Shown here piece after piece: positions 1 to 7,404 of a stretch of DNA of 64,000 bases (position 1 is its first letter; each line of letters begins with the position of its first letter). This stretch comes from Burkholderiales bacterium 8X (lineage in GTDB: Bacteria; Pseudomonadota; Gammaproteobacteria; Burkholderiales; Burkholderiaceae_C). The stretch covers positions 4,554,863 through 4,618,862 of the forward strand of contig LR732703.1 in assembly GCA_902506565.1 (NCBI GenBank), read 5' to 3'. A program made the translations under genes and the position numbers. The notes under the pieces are model-generated. The model saw nothing but the letters and a program-made list of their open reading frames with translations. It had not been told where the DNA came from and did no database searches.

Positions 1-70
1 GCTTTGCTTCTTGCAGGATGACCTACTGGAGCCGCGGGTTCCGTGCGCCACCCCGCTTCGCAGGGAGACG

Positions 71-970
71 CTAGCAAGTTCTGCGCAGCGATGACGCTCC
101 GGACGTCGACGCCGAGGACGCACTCGACACCGCGTCACTGGCGTTGACGAACAACAGCCTTCTCGTGAGATGGCGTTGCAGATCTTCGGCGGCAGCGATG
201 CTGCGCAAGGCCGTCGTCGACATCTTCAAGAAGAAGATCAATAGCAAGGCGCAGCCGGCGAGCAGCCACCGCTGCGCGAACAAGGCCTGATCGATCGTTG
301 CCATCAGCTGCGCTTGGTCTTCGAACACCTTGCAAAGGATGTTGCGCTCCTCGGGTGTGAAGCCGCTCGCGGCCTGCGGCCCGGCCGCCGCAAGCGGCTT
401 GCCGCAATCCGGGCCTTGCAAGCGGGAGGCGGAAGGACTCATCGACCACAGCGGCCTTGCTGCGTCTGAGCCGAGCAGGAAGTAACGCTGCTCGGACGCC
501 GACGTGAACCGGACCAGGGCGGTCTGTGAAAACAGCGCCATGACGGCCGCGGAGAACAGCGCGATGGCCAGCAGCGTCGAAACGGCCAGCGCGAGCCTTC
601 TTCCGACCGTCGGCAAACGCTCGCGCAACTGGCAATGAATCGGGTCGAAGAGCTCGCCGCATGCGGCGACGGCCGGCATCTCCACCTCATGCATGCGCGC
701 CCATGCGATCAGGCGGTGGCACTGCGCCAGCGTGTCCACCCGAATGCCGTACATGGAGCGGAAATGCATCAGATTGGTGGCGCTCGCGACCAGCCGCTGG
801 ATCTCGAAATCGCTGACGACATCATTGCCATGGAAGAAGCGCCACAGCCGATACATCGGGAGATGCATCGATCGGGTCCTGAGTCCGACGAAGCCGAGGA
901 CCAGCACGGCGGAGAGGCTGGCGAACATGGCCAAAAGACTCGACATGGTCGAGATTGAAACCGAGTCCAT
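71..970 (-). CDS. Membrane protein of unknown function (DUF6216-like)
   Basis: 299 residues. Three hydrophobic segments are visible: one at the N-terminus (about 10-30), one near 125-148 and one near 233-250, so this is an inner-membrane protein with a roughly 90-residue loop between the last two helices. The motif 'MYRLWRFFHGNDVVSDFE' just after the first helix recalls DUF6216 proteins of beta- and gamma-proteobacteria; that family assignment is from memory and tentative. The C-terminus is Ser/Ala-rich. The start ATG lacks a clear ribosome binding site; Met9 is an alternative. It lies next to a toxin/immunity remnant array, so an immunity-like or accessory role is possible, but nothing in the protein itself shows this. 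Confidence 0.6.
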   Translation of the reverse strand: MDSVSISTMSSLLAMFASLSAVLVLGFVGLRTRSMHLPMYRLWRFFHGNDVVSDFEIQRLVASATNLMHFRSMYGIRVDTLAQCHRLIAWARMHEVEMPAVAACGELFDPIHCQLRERLPTVGRRLALAVSTLLAIALFSAAVMALFSQTALVRFTSASEQRYFLLGSDAARPLWSMSPSASRLQGPDCGKPLAAAGPQAASGFTPEERNILCKVFEDQAQLMATIDQALFAQRWLLAGCALLLIFFLKMSTTALRSIAAAEDLQRHLTRRLLFVNASDAVSSASSASTSGASSLRRTC

Positions 971-1059
971 CCGCGCTCCCTGTTTGTTTGATCTGGATGC
1001 TGCGCTCCGGGTGGACGAGGCGCTGACCGGTCGATTACAGCGCAGGCGGGTGGATGGCT

Positions 1060-1350
1060 CTATCCCCGCGATGCACTGCCCTCGGAGCCCTGGAGAAACT
1101 TTCCTAGATCTTGTGGTAGGTCAGCGTCATCAACCACACCTTCGGTCAGTTCCCTTATCGCCTTGAACACCGATGGTGGTACCTCCTTATTTTCTTCTGC
1201 AAGAATCTAAGCAAGAACCCGGAGTGCCTCGGCCGGTTCCCCATGATCGATCAAGAACGAGACCTCTTCTTGTTCTGCTTCGGTTACCACTGCAGCAAGA
1301 GATGCGAGTAGTCCTCGCGCGCGACCTAAGTAGGCTTCAAGAAGATTCAC
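1060..1350 (-). pseudogene. MafI-like immunity protein, interrupted by in-frame TAG
   Basis: Reading from a GTG at 1350, the frame gives VNLLEAYLGRARGLL, then an acidic helix with 'EEVSFLIDHGEPAEALRVLA', then a TAG at 1209-1207. Beyond it the same frame continues with ILAEENKEVPPSVFKAIREL and ends at a TAG at 1062-1060. The joined product of about 96 residues has the size and all-helical layout of small MafI-type immunity proteins that partner EndoU nucleases: an acidic helix, 'hxIxHxEPxxALExL', then a second helical half. The GTG overlaps the TGA of the upstream toxin remnant (GTGA), typical of a translationally coupled toxin/immunity pair. One in-frame stop makes it a pseudogene unless suppressed. 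The family call rests on pattern memory, not a search. Confidence 0.6.
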
Positions 1351-1635
1351 GGGTTTCTCGGCACGTTAACAGGGTATCCAGTCCAGATTTGACCTCGACG
1401 AATCAGCACTTCTAATTCGACATCCTCCCTTATTCCACGGACAAACACATCTCCGCCTTGCCCGGCGCGTGTCGTAGACAGTGGATGTGTAGCAAATGGC
1501 GGAGATGCTGTGCATGATTTTGTCGTCGGACCATCCTTTGGGAAGCATTCCCCGGAAGACCGGCGCCAACCCCATGACGGCCGCCGAATGGTCTTGCCTA
1601 GCATTGGTTGAGCCCCTTAACCGACGGCTTATTTT
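1347..1635 (-). pseudogene. EndoU-like toxin C-terminal fragment, frameshifted
   Basis: Two overlapping frames join into one sensible sequence. The first, open from just after the previous gene's stop, reads through QDHSAAVMGLAPVFRG and MLPKGWSDDKIMHSISAI. The second continues ATHPLSTTRAGQGGDVFVRG, IREDVELEVLIRRGQIWTGYPVN and VPRNP before a stop. Removing one T from the ATTTGC run at about 1494-1497 restores a single frame. The pattern 'WSDxKIMxxISxIATxP ... GxRDxVxIxVxI ... IxTxYP' is that of bacterial EndoU ribonuclease toxins found at the C-termini of CdiA, Rhs and MafB proteins. No delivery domain, secretion signal or clear start codon is attached, so this is an orphan toxin tip. Its stop overlaps the immunity-like gene downstream. 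Confidence 0.65.
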
Positions 1636-1962
1636 TTATAGATCAAGAGCCACAGTCAGTTTCAGTCGCTGGACTTTGGTCAAGTTCCTTCCATAGCTTT
1701 CGACTCCAATTCGGTCGATCTTCACCGGCAGTTTCAATCGCGAAACTTGAACAAGGAGCAGTTCAATATCAGAGAGAAGAACAAAGTAAATGTCCTCTGC
1801 TTGTTCATGCACCCAGTTGACGACCAACGCATCAACAACCGGGATACCACTACTCTGCAATGCTTCGCTCAGCGGTCCATCAATGTTGTCGCGCAGCGCG
1901 ATATTAGAACGAATTAAGTCATCGCGGATCTGATTCTCGGTGCGACTTCCAAGAAGCTTCAT
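1636..1962 (-). CDS. Small protein of unknown function in orphan immunity cassette
   Basis: 108 residues, no signal peptide or membrane helix. The protein begins MKLLGSRTENQIRDDLIRSN, has a core 'WVHEQAEDIYFVLLSDIELLLVQV' that looks like alternating beta strands, and ends in 'RLKLTVALDL'. I do not recognise a named family. Its ATG overlaps the stop of the CdiI-type immunity gene upstream by four bases, so the two are co-translated. Base composition is distinctly more AT-rich than the rest of the window, as in polymorphic-toxin modules. The reading frame ends at a TAA, and the EndoU-like remnant continues directly in the same frame. Likely a second immunity or cassette-associated gene; that role is inferred from position. 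Confidence 0.6.
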   Translation of the reverse strand: MKLLGSRTENQIRDDLIRSNIALRDNIDGPLSEALQSSGIPVVDALVVNWVHEQAEDIYFVLLSDIELLLVQVSRLKLPVKIDRIGVESYGRNLTKVQRLKLTVALDL

Positions 1963-2300
1963 TTCATCAATCCTGAAAAGGCGGTTTGGAGATTGCCCAA
2001 TTCGCGACTACGAAGTAATTCGACAATGTGTCTCAACCAATCACGCACGTTGATTCCAACCGCGCTTGGCTGATAGCAGCAACCTAACTTGTGTAGCTCG
2101 TGCTCGATTTCAGCATCGCTTTTCGGTCCGTCGATGCAGCAGTGCAGATAGTCAATGATTCTTTCGACTTCGCAGGAACAAGGCTTGCTATTCAAATAGT
2201 TGAGAATCGCGCCATCCGGTTCAGACGCCTCCAAATCCCAATCTTGATGAAAATAGCCATCCAAGAATGACCTGAGCTCCGTGATTTTATTGTCGGTCAA
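1959..2300 (-). CDS. CdiI-type contact-dependent inhibition immunity protein
   Basis: 113 residues. The N-terminal pattern 'ELRSFLDGYFHQDWDLEA' and the later 'ELHKLGCCYQP ... NVRDWLRHIVELLRS' match the CdiI_2-type immunity family, whose hallmark is '(F/L)xxGYxHQDW' near the start and 'LGCxYxP....xxWLxxI' near the end. Such proteins neutralise the C-terminal toxin domain of a CdiA or Rhs effector in the same cell. No cdiA, cdiB, rhs or vgrG gene is in the window, so this is an orphan immunity gene. It overlaps the 82-residue open frame upstream by 14 bases and the next gene by 4. AT-rich composition suggests horizontal acquisition. It appears intact. Confidence 0.75.
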   Translation of the reverse strand: MTDNKITELRSFLDGYFHQDWDLEASEPDGAILNYLNSKPCSCEVERIIDYLHCCIDGPKSDAEIEHELHKLGCCYQPSAVGINVRDWLRHIVELLRSRELGNLQTAFSGLMK

Positions 2301-2535
2301 AAAAGCTTACCTCATTTTGTCGTAGTCGAACTCGCACGGTAGACGCACCACAAGGCGCAAGCGACTTTGCAAGGTATTTTGGTCGCGCATCAGCCTCGAG
2401 GACTTGCATATGTGTCAATGGCTCTCTCCTTAAATTCAGCTTAACGACATACATAGCCAAGCAATTAACAGGAGCATTTAGAAGATATTCGCCGCCACGG
2501 CCGAGATCAGCGAGACCATCAACAGCCCGCGACAC
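2287..2535 (-). CDS. Short open frame, possible toxin remnant upstream of immunity gene
   Basis: 82 residues from a GTG at 2535; an in-frame stop at 2544-2542 closes the frame just upstream, so it cannot be part of a longer protein in the present sequence. The product has no signal peptide and no motif I recognise. It overlaps the start of the CdiI-type immunity gene by 14 bases, the position normally held by the toxin C-terminus in a toxin/immunity module. I therefore infer, weakly, that it is the truncated tip of a toxin. It could also be a chance open frame. Confidence 0.35.
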   Translation of the reverse strand: MSRAVDGLADLGRGGEYLLNAPVNCLAMYVVKLNLRREPLTHMQVLEADARPKYLAKSLAPCGASTVRVRLRQNEVSFFDRQ

Positions 2536-2778
2536 CGCGCCTCAAGCAATCACGCGAAGCGCGGCGCCCATCCTCCAGCGTGCAAGCCGCACGCCCTCCG
2601 TCGTTCTTCATCTCTCATCCCTTGACCCCTCGCCAGCCGTGACAAGCTTGTACGCAGAGAGGCCGGCGCATTGTGCAGGCGATTCGCCAGCTCATCCATT
2701 GCCCTTCAACAACGTGTGAAGACAAAAGCGCTCATCGATAACCCAAGAAACAATTCGAACCCCGTCCCCCACCCGCCC

Positions 2779-2803
2779 AAAAAAAATGGCTCCCGAAGAA
2801 GCC
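2779..2803 (-). terminator. Intrinsic terminator of the minus strand
   Basis: On the minus strand GGCTTC-TTCG-GGAGCC forms a six-pair stem (one G-T pair) closed by a stable UUCG-type tetraloop, followed by A and eight T. It lies about 145 bases after the stop of the 383-residue gene and should end that transcript. A second, weaker inverted repeat (TCTTCC/GGAAGA) sits immediately upstream in the transcript. Confidence 0.7.
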
Positions 2804-2915
2804 AGAAAAATCTTCCTTGCGGAAGAGCCGTAGGGAGGAGGCACGGACTCCTGGGATAAGAGAGCCCGCCCTTGTTTCGGCTCGGAAATTCTAGGACTGC
2901 CATTGCGATCCCGAT

Positions 2916-2933
2916 ATGACCCGATCGGGTCAT
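2916..2933. repeat. Perfect 18-bp palindrome ATGACCCGATCGGGTCAT
   Basis: ATGACCCGATCGGGTCAT is its own reverse complement with no loop. It lies 12 bases after the stop codon of the minus-strand 383-residue gene. It has no T tract, so it is not a standard terminator by itself; it could be a regulator or recombinase half-site pair, or the basal stem of a longer hairpin. Confidence 0.5.
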
Positions 2934-2945
2934 TCACCCGAAAGC

Positions 2946-4097
2946 CTAGCTCCCGAGCCGACTCATCTCCAACGCATATGCCATCTCGATCTCATCGATC
3001 TGGGCGATCTCCCAATCGTCCATCAGCACGGGGTCCGTGAAGACCTTGTGGGCTTGCTCCGGGCTCTCGCACTCGAACTGCGTTCTCCGCGCGGCCAACG
3101 CCGCCTGCTTGAACGACTCGAATCCACCGGGGTCCGAATCGTCGGGCGATGCTGCCTCCTGCACGCGTCGAGAACCGGCGCGCAGGTCCGACAGCACCTG
3201 CTGCGCGAAGTCGGACATGGCGTTGCGATTGCGAGAAAGATCCTTTGCATAGCCCTTGTCGAGCGCCACCACGTTCGCCCAGGCCTCTTTCAAGGTGGCT
3301 TGTTCGTGGGCATCGCCGGTCGCGGACAACAGGCCAGCCGGCAGCTCCAGCCCGTTCGACGCACTCGGCTCGAACGATCTCGTTCGCGAACCATCTTCCT
3401 CGCGGATCCATCCGGAGCGATCGGGTTGCTGGCGGTCGCGCGCCTCGATCGACGCGATCAGCCGGTCCTCGGCAATCCTCTGCCTGTCGCGTTCGGGTCG
3501 GTCTTTTTCCTCGTCTTCCCGCGCCAACCTATCGACCGCCGCCAGGCGCGCGGCCCGCTCACGCTTCGCGGCTTCCGGGTCGACTTCCGGCTCCGGTTCG
3601 GGTGCGAAGACCACCGCAGCCTTGGCAGGCGCCCCGGCGGCCAAAGGCACCGCCGCCGACGGCGGATGCTGCACGCCGGATGTCACCGTGCCCGACGATG
3701 CGATCAATGCCTTGGGCTTGGCATCGGCGGTCTTGTCGCCGGACTCCGCGTCCTTGCGTTTCTGCTTCGCCTCGTAGGCCGCGAAGCGCTTCGCCTCCTC
3801 GGCCTCGGCCGCGGCCTTGGGGTCCGCCGGCTTCGGCTCCTTGGACTTGCGCACTTCGACCGCGTCGGCAGGCGGCTGCTCGCCCGCTATCGATTCGTAC
3901 CCGTCGGACGTTCGATCCGATTCGACCGGGAACTTCGCATGTTCGTAGCCCTCCGGCGGCAGCTCGCGCTGGGCCAGACCTTCCGAGATTTCCGTATGCG
4001 GCGGCTGCGTGACGGCCTTGCTGCCGCGCGTGCGCCCGGCGTTCTTTTTCGAGTCGGGATCCATGGCCTGTTCCTGTCTGGGTGTCGAAGATGACAC
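2946..4097 (-). CDS. Hypothetical charged, low-complexity protein
   Basis: 383 residues from a GTG with AGGA five bases upstream; an ATG twelve codons in (4064) with a GGA element is an equally good start. The first 270 residues are rich in Glu, Lys, Ala and Pro, with no predicted fold: a Lys/Glu/Ala-rich stretch at 80-125, a Pro/Glu segment near 165-175 and a long Arg/Glu helix near 175-225. The last 110 residues look more ordered and helical and end in 'VLMDDWEIAQIDEIEMAYALEM'. No signal peptide, membrane helix or known motif. Transcribed alone, with a terminator downstream. The family is unknown to me; the long charged linker plus a small C-terminal helical region would suit a cytoplasmic scaffold or adaptor, which is only a guess. 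Confidence 0.6.
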   Translation of the reverse strand: MSSSTPRQEQAMDPDSKKNAGRTRGSKAVTQPPHTEISEGLAQRELPPEGYEHAKFPVESDRTSDGYESIAGEQPPADAVEVRKSKEPKPADPKAAAEAEEAKRFAAYEAKQKRKDAESGDKTADAKPKALIASSGTVTSGVQHPPSAAVPLAAGAPAKAAVVFAPEPEPEVDPEAAKRERAARLAAVDRLAREDEEKDRPERDRQRIAEDRLIASIEARDRQQPDRSGWIREEDGSRTRSFEPSASNGLELPAGLLSATGDAHEQATLKEAWANVVALDKGYAKDLSRNRNAMSDFAQQVLSDLRAGSRRVQEAASPDDSDPGGFESFKQAALAARRTQFECESPEQAHKVFTDPVLMDDWEIAQIDEIEMAYALEMSRLGS

Positions 4098-4189
4098 TCA
4101 TCCTAGGAAGGCACAGCGGCAATACCATCCGCCTGGTGCACTGCTTCGGCGCGAGCAGGGCCGGCGCGGCTTCGGCCCTCCAGGGTCCG

Positions 4190-4633
4190 TCAGTCGCCGG
4201 CCGGAAGCTTGAACAAGCTGGTCGCTTCCAGCTCCAGCACCAGGAGCTCGCGCTGGTTCGACATGCGCCAGCGCCAGCGCAGGATGCCGAGCGTCGGCCG
4301 CTTCTCGGAGCGCCGCACCTCGAGCACCTCCGCGGTCAGCATCAACGCATCGCCCGGCCGCACCGGGTTCGGCCAGCGGATATGGTCCAGCCCCGGCGAT
4401 GCGAAGGACTCCGAGCCGGCCAGCACCGCGTCGGTGACCAGCCGCATGGCCATCGCACCGGTGTGCCAGCCGCTCGCGATGAGCCCGCCGAAGGGGCCTT
4501 CCGCCGCCAAGGCAGGATCGACATGGAACCACTGCGGGTCGTAGGCCTTGGCGAACTGCAGCACCTCGTCTTCGGTCACGAGGTAGGGCCCGGCCTCGAT
4601 GACCTGGCCCGGGTAGAAGTCGGCGAACTTCAT
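4190..4633 (-). CDS. MaoC-like (R)-specific enoyl-CoA hydratase/dehydratase
   Basis: 147 residues, a single hot-dog fold MaoC-type domain. The hydratase signature is 'FAKAYDPQWFHVDPALAAEGPFGGLIASGWHT', with the expected Asp and His at about residues 32 and 37 and the Gly-Gly-x-Ile-Ala-Ser-Gly turn. Such enzymes add or remove water on CoA thioesters. Its start codon directly abuts the stop of boxA (one base apart), so it is the last gene of the boxCBA operon. MaoC-like genes often accompany box clusters, where a role in handling dehydroadipyl-CoA or similar intermediates is plausible but not shown by sequence. Confidence 0.85.
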   Translation of the reverse strand: MKFADFYPGQVIEAGPYLVTEDEVLQFAKAYDPQWFHVDPALAAEGPFGGLIASGWHTGAMAMRLVTDAVLAGSESFASPGLDHIRWPNPVRPGDALMLTAEVLEVRRSEKRPTLGILRWRWRMSNQRELLVLELEATSLFKLPAGD

Positions 4634-5911
4634 CTAGTAGGTTTCGAGATGCAGGCGGCCTTCGCGCTTGAGCGCAGCGCCGATCGAATCCCAATCGAGA
4701 CCGGCGTCGGCAGCGACATCGCGAAGCGCGAGCACCACGCCTTCTTCCATGCTCTTCAGGCCGCACACATAGAAGTGCGCGTGACTGTCCTTCAGCATCT
4801 CGATCAGGTCGGCCGCGCGTTCGCGCATCACGTCCTGCACATAGCGCTTCGGCGCGCCGGGCGTGCGCGAGAACGCGAAGTTGATGTCGATGAAATCCTT
4901 GGGCAAGGTCTGCAGCGGACCGAAGTACGGCAGCTCCTGCTGCGTGCGCGCGCCGAAGAAGAGCATCAGCTTGCCGCCTTCGAACTTGCCGCTCTTGCGC
5001 AGGCGCCGCCGCCATTCGGTCATCGCGCGCATCGGTGCGCTGCCGGTGCCGGTGCAGATCATGACGATGTGCGACTTCGGGTGGTTGGGCATCAGGAAGG
5101 ACGCGCCGAAGGGTCCGACCACCTGCACCTTGTCCCCGACCTTCAGGTCGCAGACGTAGTTGCTGGCAACGCCGCGGACCGGCCGGCCCTGGTGATCCTC
5201 GAGCACGCGCTTGACGGTGAGCGATACGTTGTTGTAGCCCGGCCGCTCGCCGTTTCGCGGACTCGCGATGGAGTACTGGCGCGCGAAGTGCGGCTTGCCG
5301 TTGGCATCCACGCCCGGCGGCACGATGCCGATCGACTGTCCCTCCAGCACCGGGAAGGGCATGGTGCCGAAGTCGAGCACGATGTGGTGCGTCTGGTTCT
5401 CGTAGCCCGCCTCGGTGCAGTTGAAGTTGCCGACCACGGTGGCGGTGGTCGGGCTCTTCGGCGGATGCAGGTTGGTGTACGCATGCGCCGCCGACCAGGG
5501 CGGCGTGGTGGCGCCGTACTGCGCGGAGTTGAAGACCGGCTCGCCCGCCTCGCTCGCCGGCTGCGGCACGTTGGGTGGCGCCGGCGCCACGGCATCGCCT
5601 GGCGCCGTGCCGAGTTCGGCCTCGAGCTGATCGGCCGGCAGTTCGGCCGGCAACTCGTCCCACGTGAGCTGCTCTTCGATCGAATAGGCGCGCACCCGCG
5701 GCATCTTGCGCCAGTTGTCGATCGACCCGGTCGGGCAGGGCGAGATGCAGGCCATGCAGCCGTTGCACACGTCGGCGCGGACCACGTAGTTGCGATCGTC
5801 GTGCGTGATGGCGCCGATCGGGCAGGTGGCCTCGCAGGTGTTGCACCGGATGCAGATCTCGGGGTCGATCAGATGCTGGTTGATGACGTTGGCTTCGACG
5901 ACCATTTCCAT
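4634..5911 (-). CDS. boxA: Benzoyl-CoA 2,3-epoxidase, reductase subunit BoxA
   Basis: 425 residues. The N-terminus carries two [4Fe-4S] ferredoxin motifs, C20-x2-C23-x2-C26-x3-C30 and C49-x2-C52-x2-C55-x3-C59. After a Pro/Ala-rich linker (about 80-115) comes a ferredoxin-NADP reductase module with the FAD-binding 'RQYSIASP' and the NADPH-binding '[12 protein letters not shown]'. BoxA passes electrons from NADPH to the di-iron oxygenase BoxB, which epoxidises benzoyl-CoA. Length and domain order match the family. It sits between boxB (40-base gap) and the MaoC-like gene. Confidence 0.95.
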   Translation of the reverse strand: MEMVVEANVINQHLIDPEICIRCNTCEATCPIGAITHDDRNYVVRADVCNGCMACISPCPTGSIDNWRKMPRVRAYSIEEQLTWDELPAELPADQLEAELGTAPGDAVAPAPPNVPQPASEAGEPVFNSAQYGATTPPWSAAHAYTNLHPPKSPTTATVVGNFNCTEAGYENQTHHIVLDFGTMPFPVLEGQSIGIVPPGVDANGKPHFARQYSIASPRNGERPGYNNVSLTVKRVLEDHQGRPVRGVASNYVCDLKVGDKVQVVGPFGASFLMPNHPKSHIVMICTGTGSAPMRAMTEWRRRLRKSGKFEGGKLMLFFGARTQQELPYFGPLQTLPKDFIDINFAFSRTPGAPKRYVQDVMRERAADLIEMLKDSHAHFYVCGLKSMEEGVVLALRDVAADAGLDWDSIGAALKREGRLHLETY

Positions 5912-5951
5912 GTTGTTCTCCTTGAGCCCTCCCTGCGGCGGCGATCGATGC

Positions 5952-7379
5952 TCAGCCGAAGCGCACGTATTCGAAGTCGACCGGCTGGCGGTTGATGCCC
6001 ATGACCGGCGGCGCGATCCAGCCCGCGAACTTGCCCGGGTCGACCACCCGGCCCATGAGCGAGGCGACGAAGGCGAAGTCGTCAGGCGTCGGGAGCCATT
6101 CGTTCTTCTTGGCGTCCCATTCGGCTTCGCTCACCACGCGGCCATCCGGCGACATCTTGATGCCGGCGAGTGCGCCGATCTGGCGGTTGAAGGCCTTATG
6201 CGGCACCGTGAGGCGGGTCGGGATGCCGGCTTTCTCGAGCACCTTGTTCCAGCGTGCGACGCCGGCGACCGAGTCCTTGATGAAGTCGTCGCGCAGCACT
6301 TCGTTGAGCGCATTGAGCATCGGCACTTCCTTCTCGAGCAGCTGGCCGTTCTGCACCTCCAGCACCTTGTAGGTCTGGCCCTTGAGCACGTGATCGTCGG
6401 TGCGCTTGCCTTCTTCGTAGCGGCCCTTGAGGCCGGAGCTGTAGAAGGTGGCGGCGTTGCTCGACTGGTCGGCGCCGAAGAGGTCGATGGTCACGCTGTA
6501 ATGGAAATTCAGATAGCGCTGGATGGTGCCGAGATCGATGGCACCGGCCGCACGCACCTTCTGCGGGTCATCGGTCTTGAGCTCGTTCATCACGGCCGCG
6601 GTGCGCGACAGCACGCGCGACACGCCGCTTTCGCCGACGAACATGTGGTGCGCCTCTTCGGTCAGCATGAACTTGGTGGTGCGCGCCAGCGGATCGAACG
6701 CGCTCTCGGCCAATGCCGACAGCTGGAACTTGCCGTCGCGATCGGTGAAGTAGGTGAACATGAAGAAGGCCAGCCAATCCGGCGTCTTCTCGTTGAAGGC
6801 GCCCAGGATGCGCGGGTTGTCCACGTCGCCCGACTGGCGCTGGAGCAGCGCCTCGGCTTCTTCGCGGCCATCGCGGCCGAAGTGCTTGTGCAGCAGGTAG
6901 ACCATCGCCCACAGGTGGCGGCCTTCTTCGACGTTGATCTGGAACAGGTTGCGCAGGTCATACATGCTGGGCGCGGTCAGGCCCAGGTGGCGTTGCTGCT
7001 CGACCGATGCCGGCTCGGTGTCGCCCTGCGTGACGATGATGCGGCGCAGGTTGGCGCGGTGTTCGCCGGGCACGTCCTGCCAGGCGCGCTCGCCCTTGTT
7101 GTCGCCGAAATGGATCTCGCGGTTGGCATCGCCCGGATTCAGGAAGATGCCCCAACGATAGTCGCGCATCTTCACGTGGCCGAACTGGGCCCAGCCCTGC
7201 GGGTCGACGCTGACCGCCGTGCGCAGGTAGACGTCGTAGTTGGTCGAGCCCTCGGGGCCCACGTCGTCCCACCAGTTGATGAAGTTCGGCTGCCAGCCTT
7301 CGAGCGCGCGCTGCAGCGTGCGGTCCTCGCCGAGGTTGACGTTGTTGGGGATCTTCTCGCTGTAGTTGATCGTGCTCAT
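5952..7379 (-). CDS. boxB: Benzoyl-CoA 2,3-epoxidase, oxygenase subunit BoxB
   Basis: 475 residues, the usual family length. BoxB is a class I di-iron oxygenase that converts benzoyl-CoA with O2 to 2,3-epoxybenzoyl-CoA. Iron-binding candidates are seen in '[20 protein letters not shown]' and '[12 protein letters not shown]', the Glu...Glu-x2-His pairs of a four-helix bundle. The start is supported by its position 26 bases after boxC and by the conserved opening '[20 protein letters not shown]'. Electrons come from BoxA, encoded next. Confidence 0.95.
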   Translation of the reverse strand: MSTINYSEKIPNNVNLGEDRTLQRALEGWQPNFINWWDDVGPEGSTNYDVYLRTAVSVDPQGWAQFGHVKMRDYRWGIFLNPGDANREIHFGDNKGERAWQDVPGEHRANLRRIIVTQGDTEPASVEQQRHLGLTAPSMYDLRNLFQINVEEGRHLWAMVYLLHKHFGRDGREEAEALLQRQSGDVDNPRILGAFNEKTPDWLAFFMFTYFTDRDGKFQLSALAESAFDPLARTTKFMLTEEAHHMFVGESGVSRVLSRTAAVMNELKTDDPQKVRAAGAIDLGTIQRYLNFHYSVTIDLFGADQSSNAATFYSSGLKGRYEEGKRTDDHVLKGQTYKVLEVQNGQLLEKEVPMLNALNEVLRDDFIKDSVAGVARWNKVLEKAGIPTRLTVPHKAFNRQIGALAGIKMSPDGRVVSEAEWDAKKNEWLPTPDDFAFVASLMGRVVDPGKFAGWIAPPVMGINRQPVDFEYVRFG

Positions 7380-7404
7380 CGTTGTTCCTTGGTTGGTCGC
7401 GGCG

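Larger units (their letters stand above)
2545..2945. other. Intergenic stretch with terminator and palindrome, no gene seen
   Basis: About 400 bases between the toxin remnant array and the 383-residue gene. Short open frames on both strands have no coding character: arginine- or proline-rich, overlapping one another. It contains a minus-strand intrinsic terminator (2779-2803) and a perfect 18-bp palindrome (2916-2933), listed separately. Confidence 0.6.

Noticed and set aside
2916-4094. Long plus-strand open frame opposite the 383-residue gene
   Set aside because: Arg/Leu/Gly-rich composition typical of an antisense shadow in GC-rich DNA; the minus-strand frame has a ribosome binding site and a terminator.
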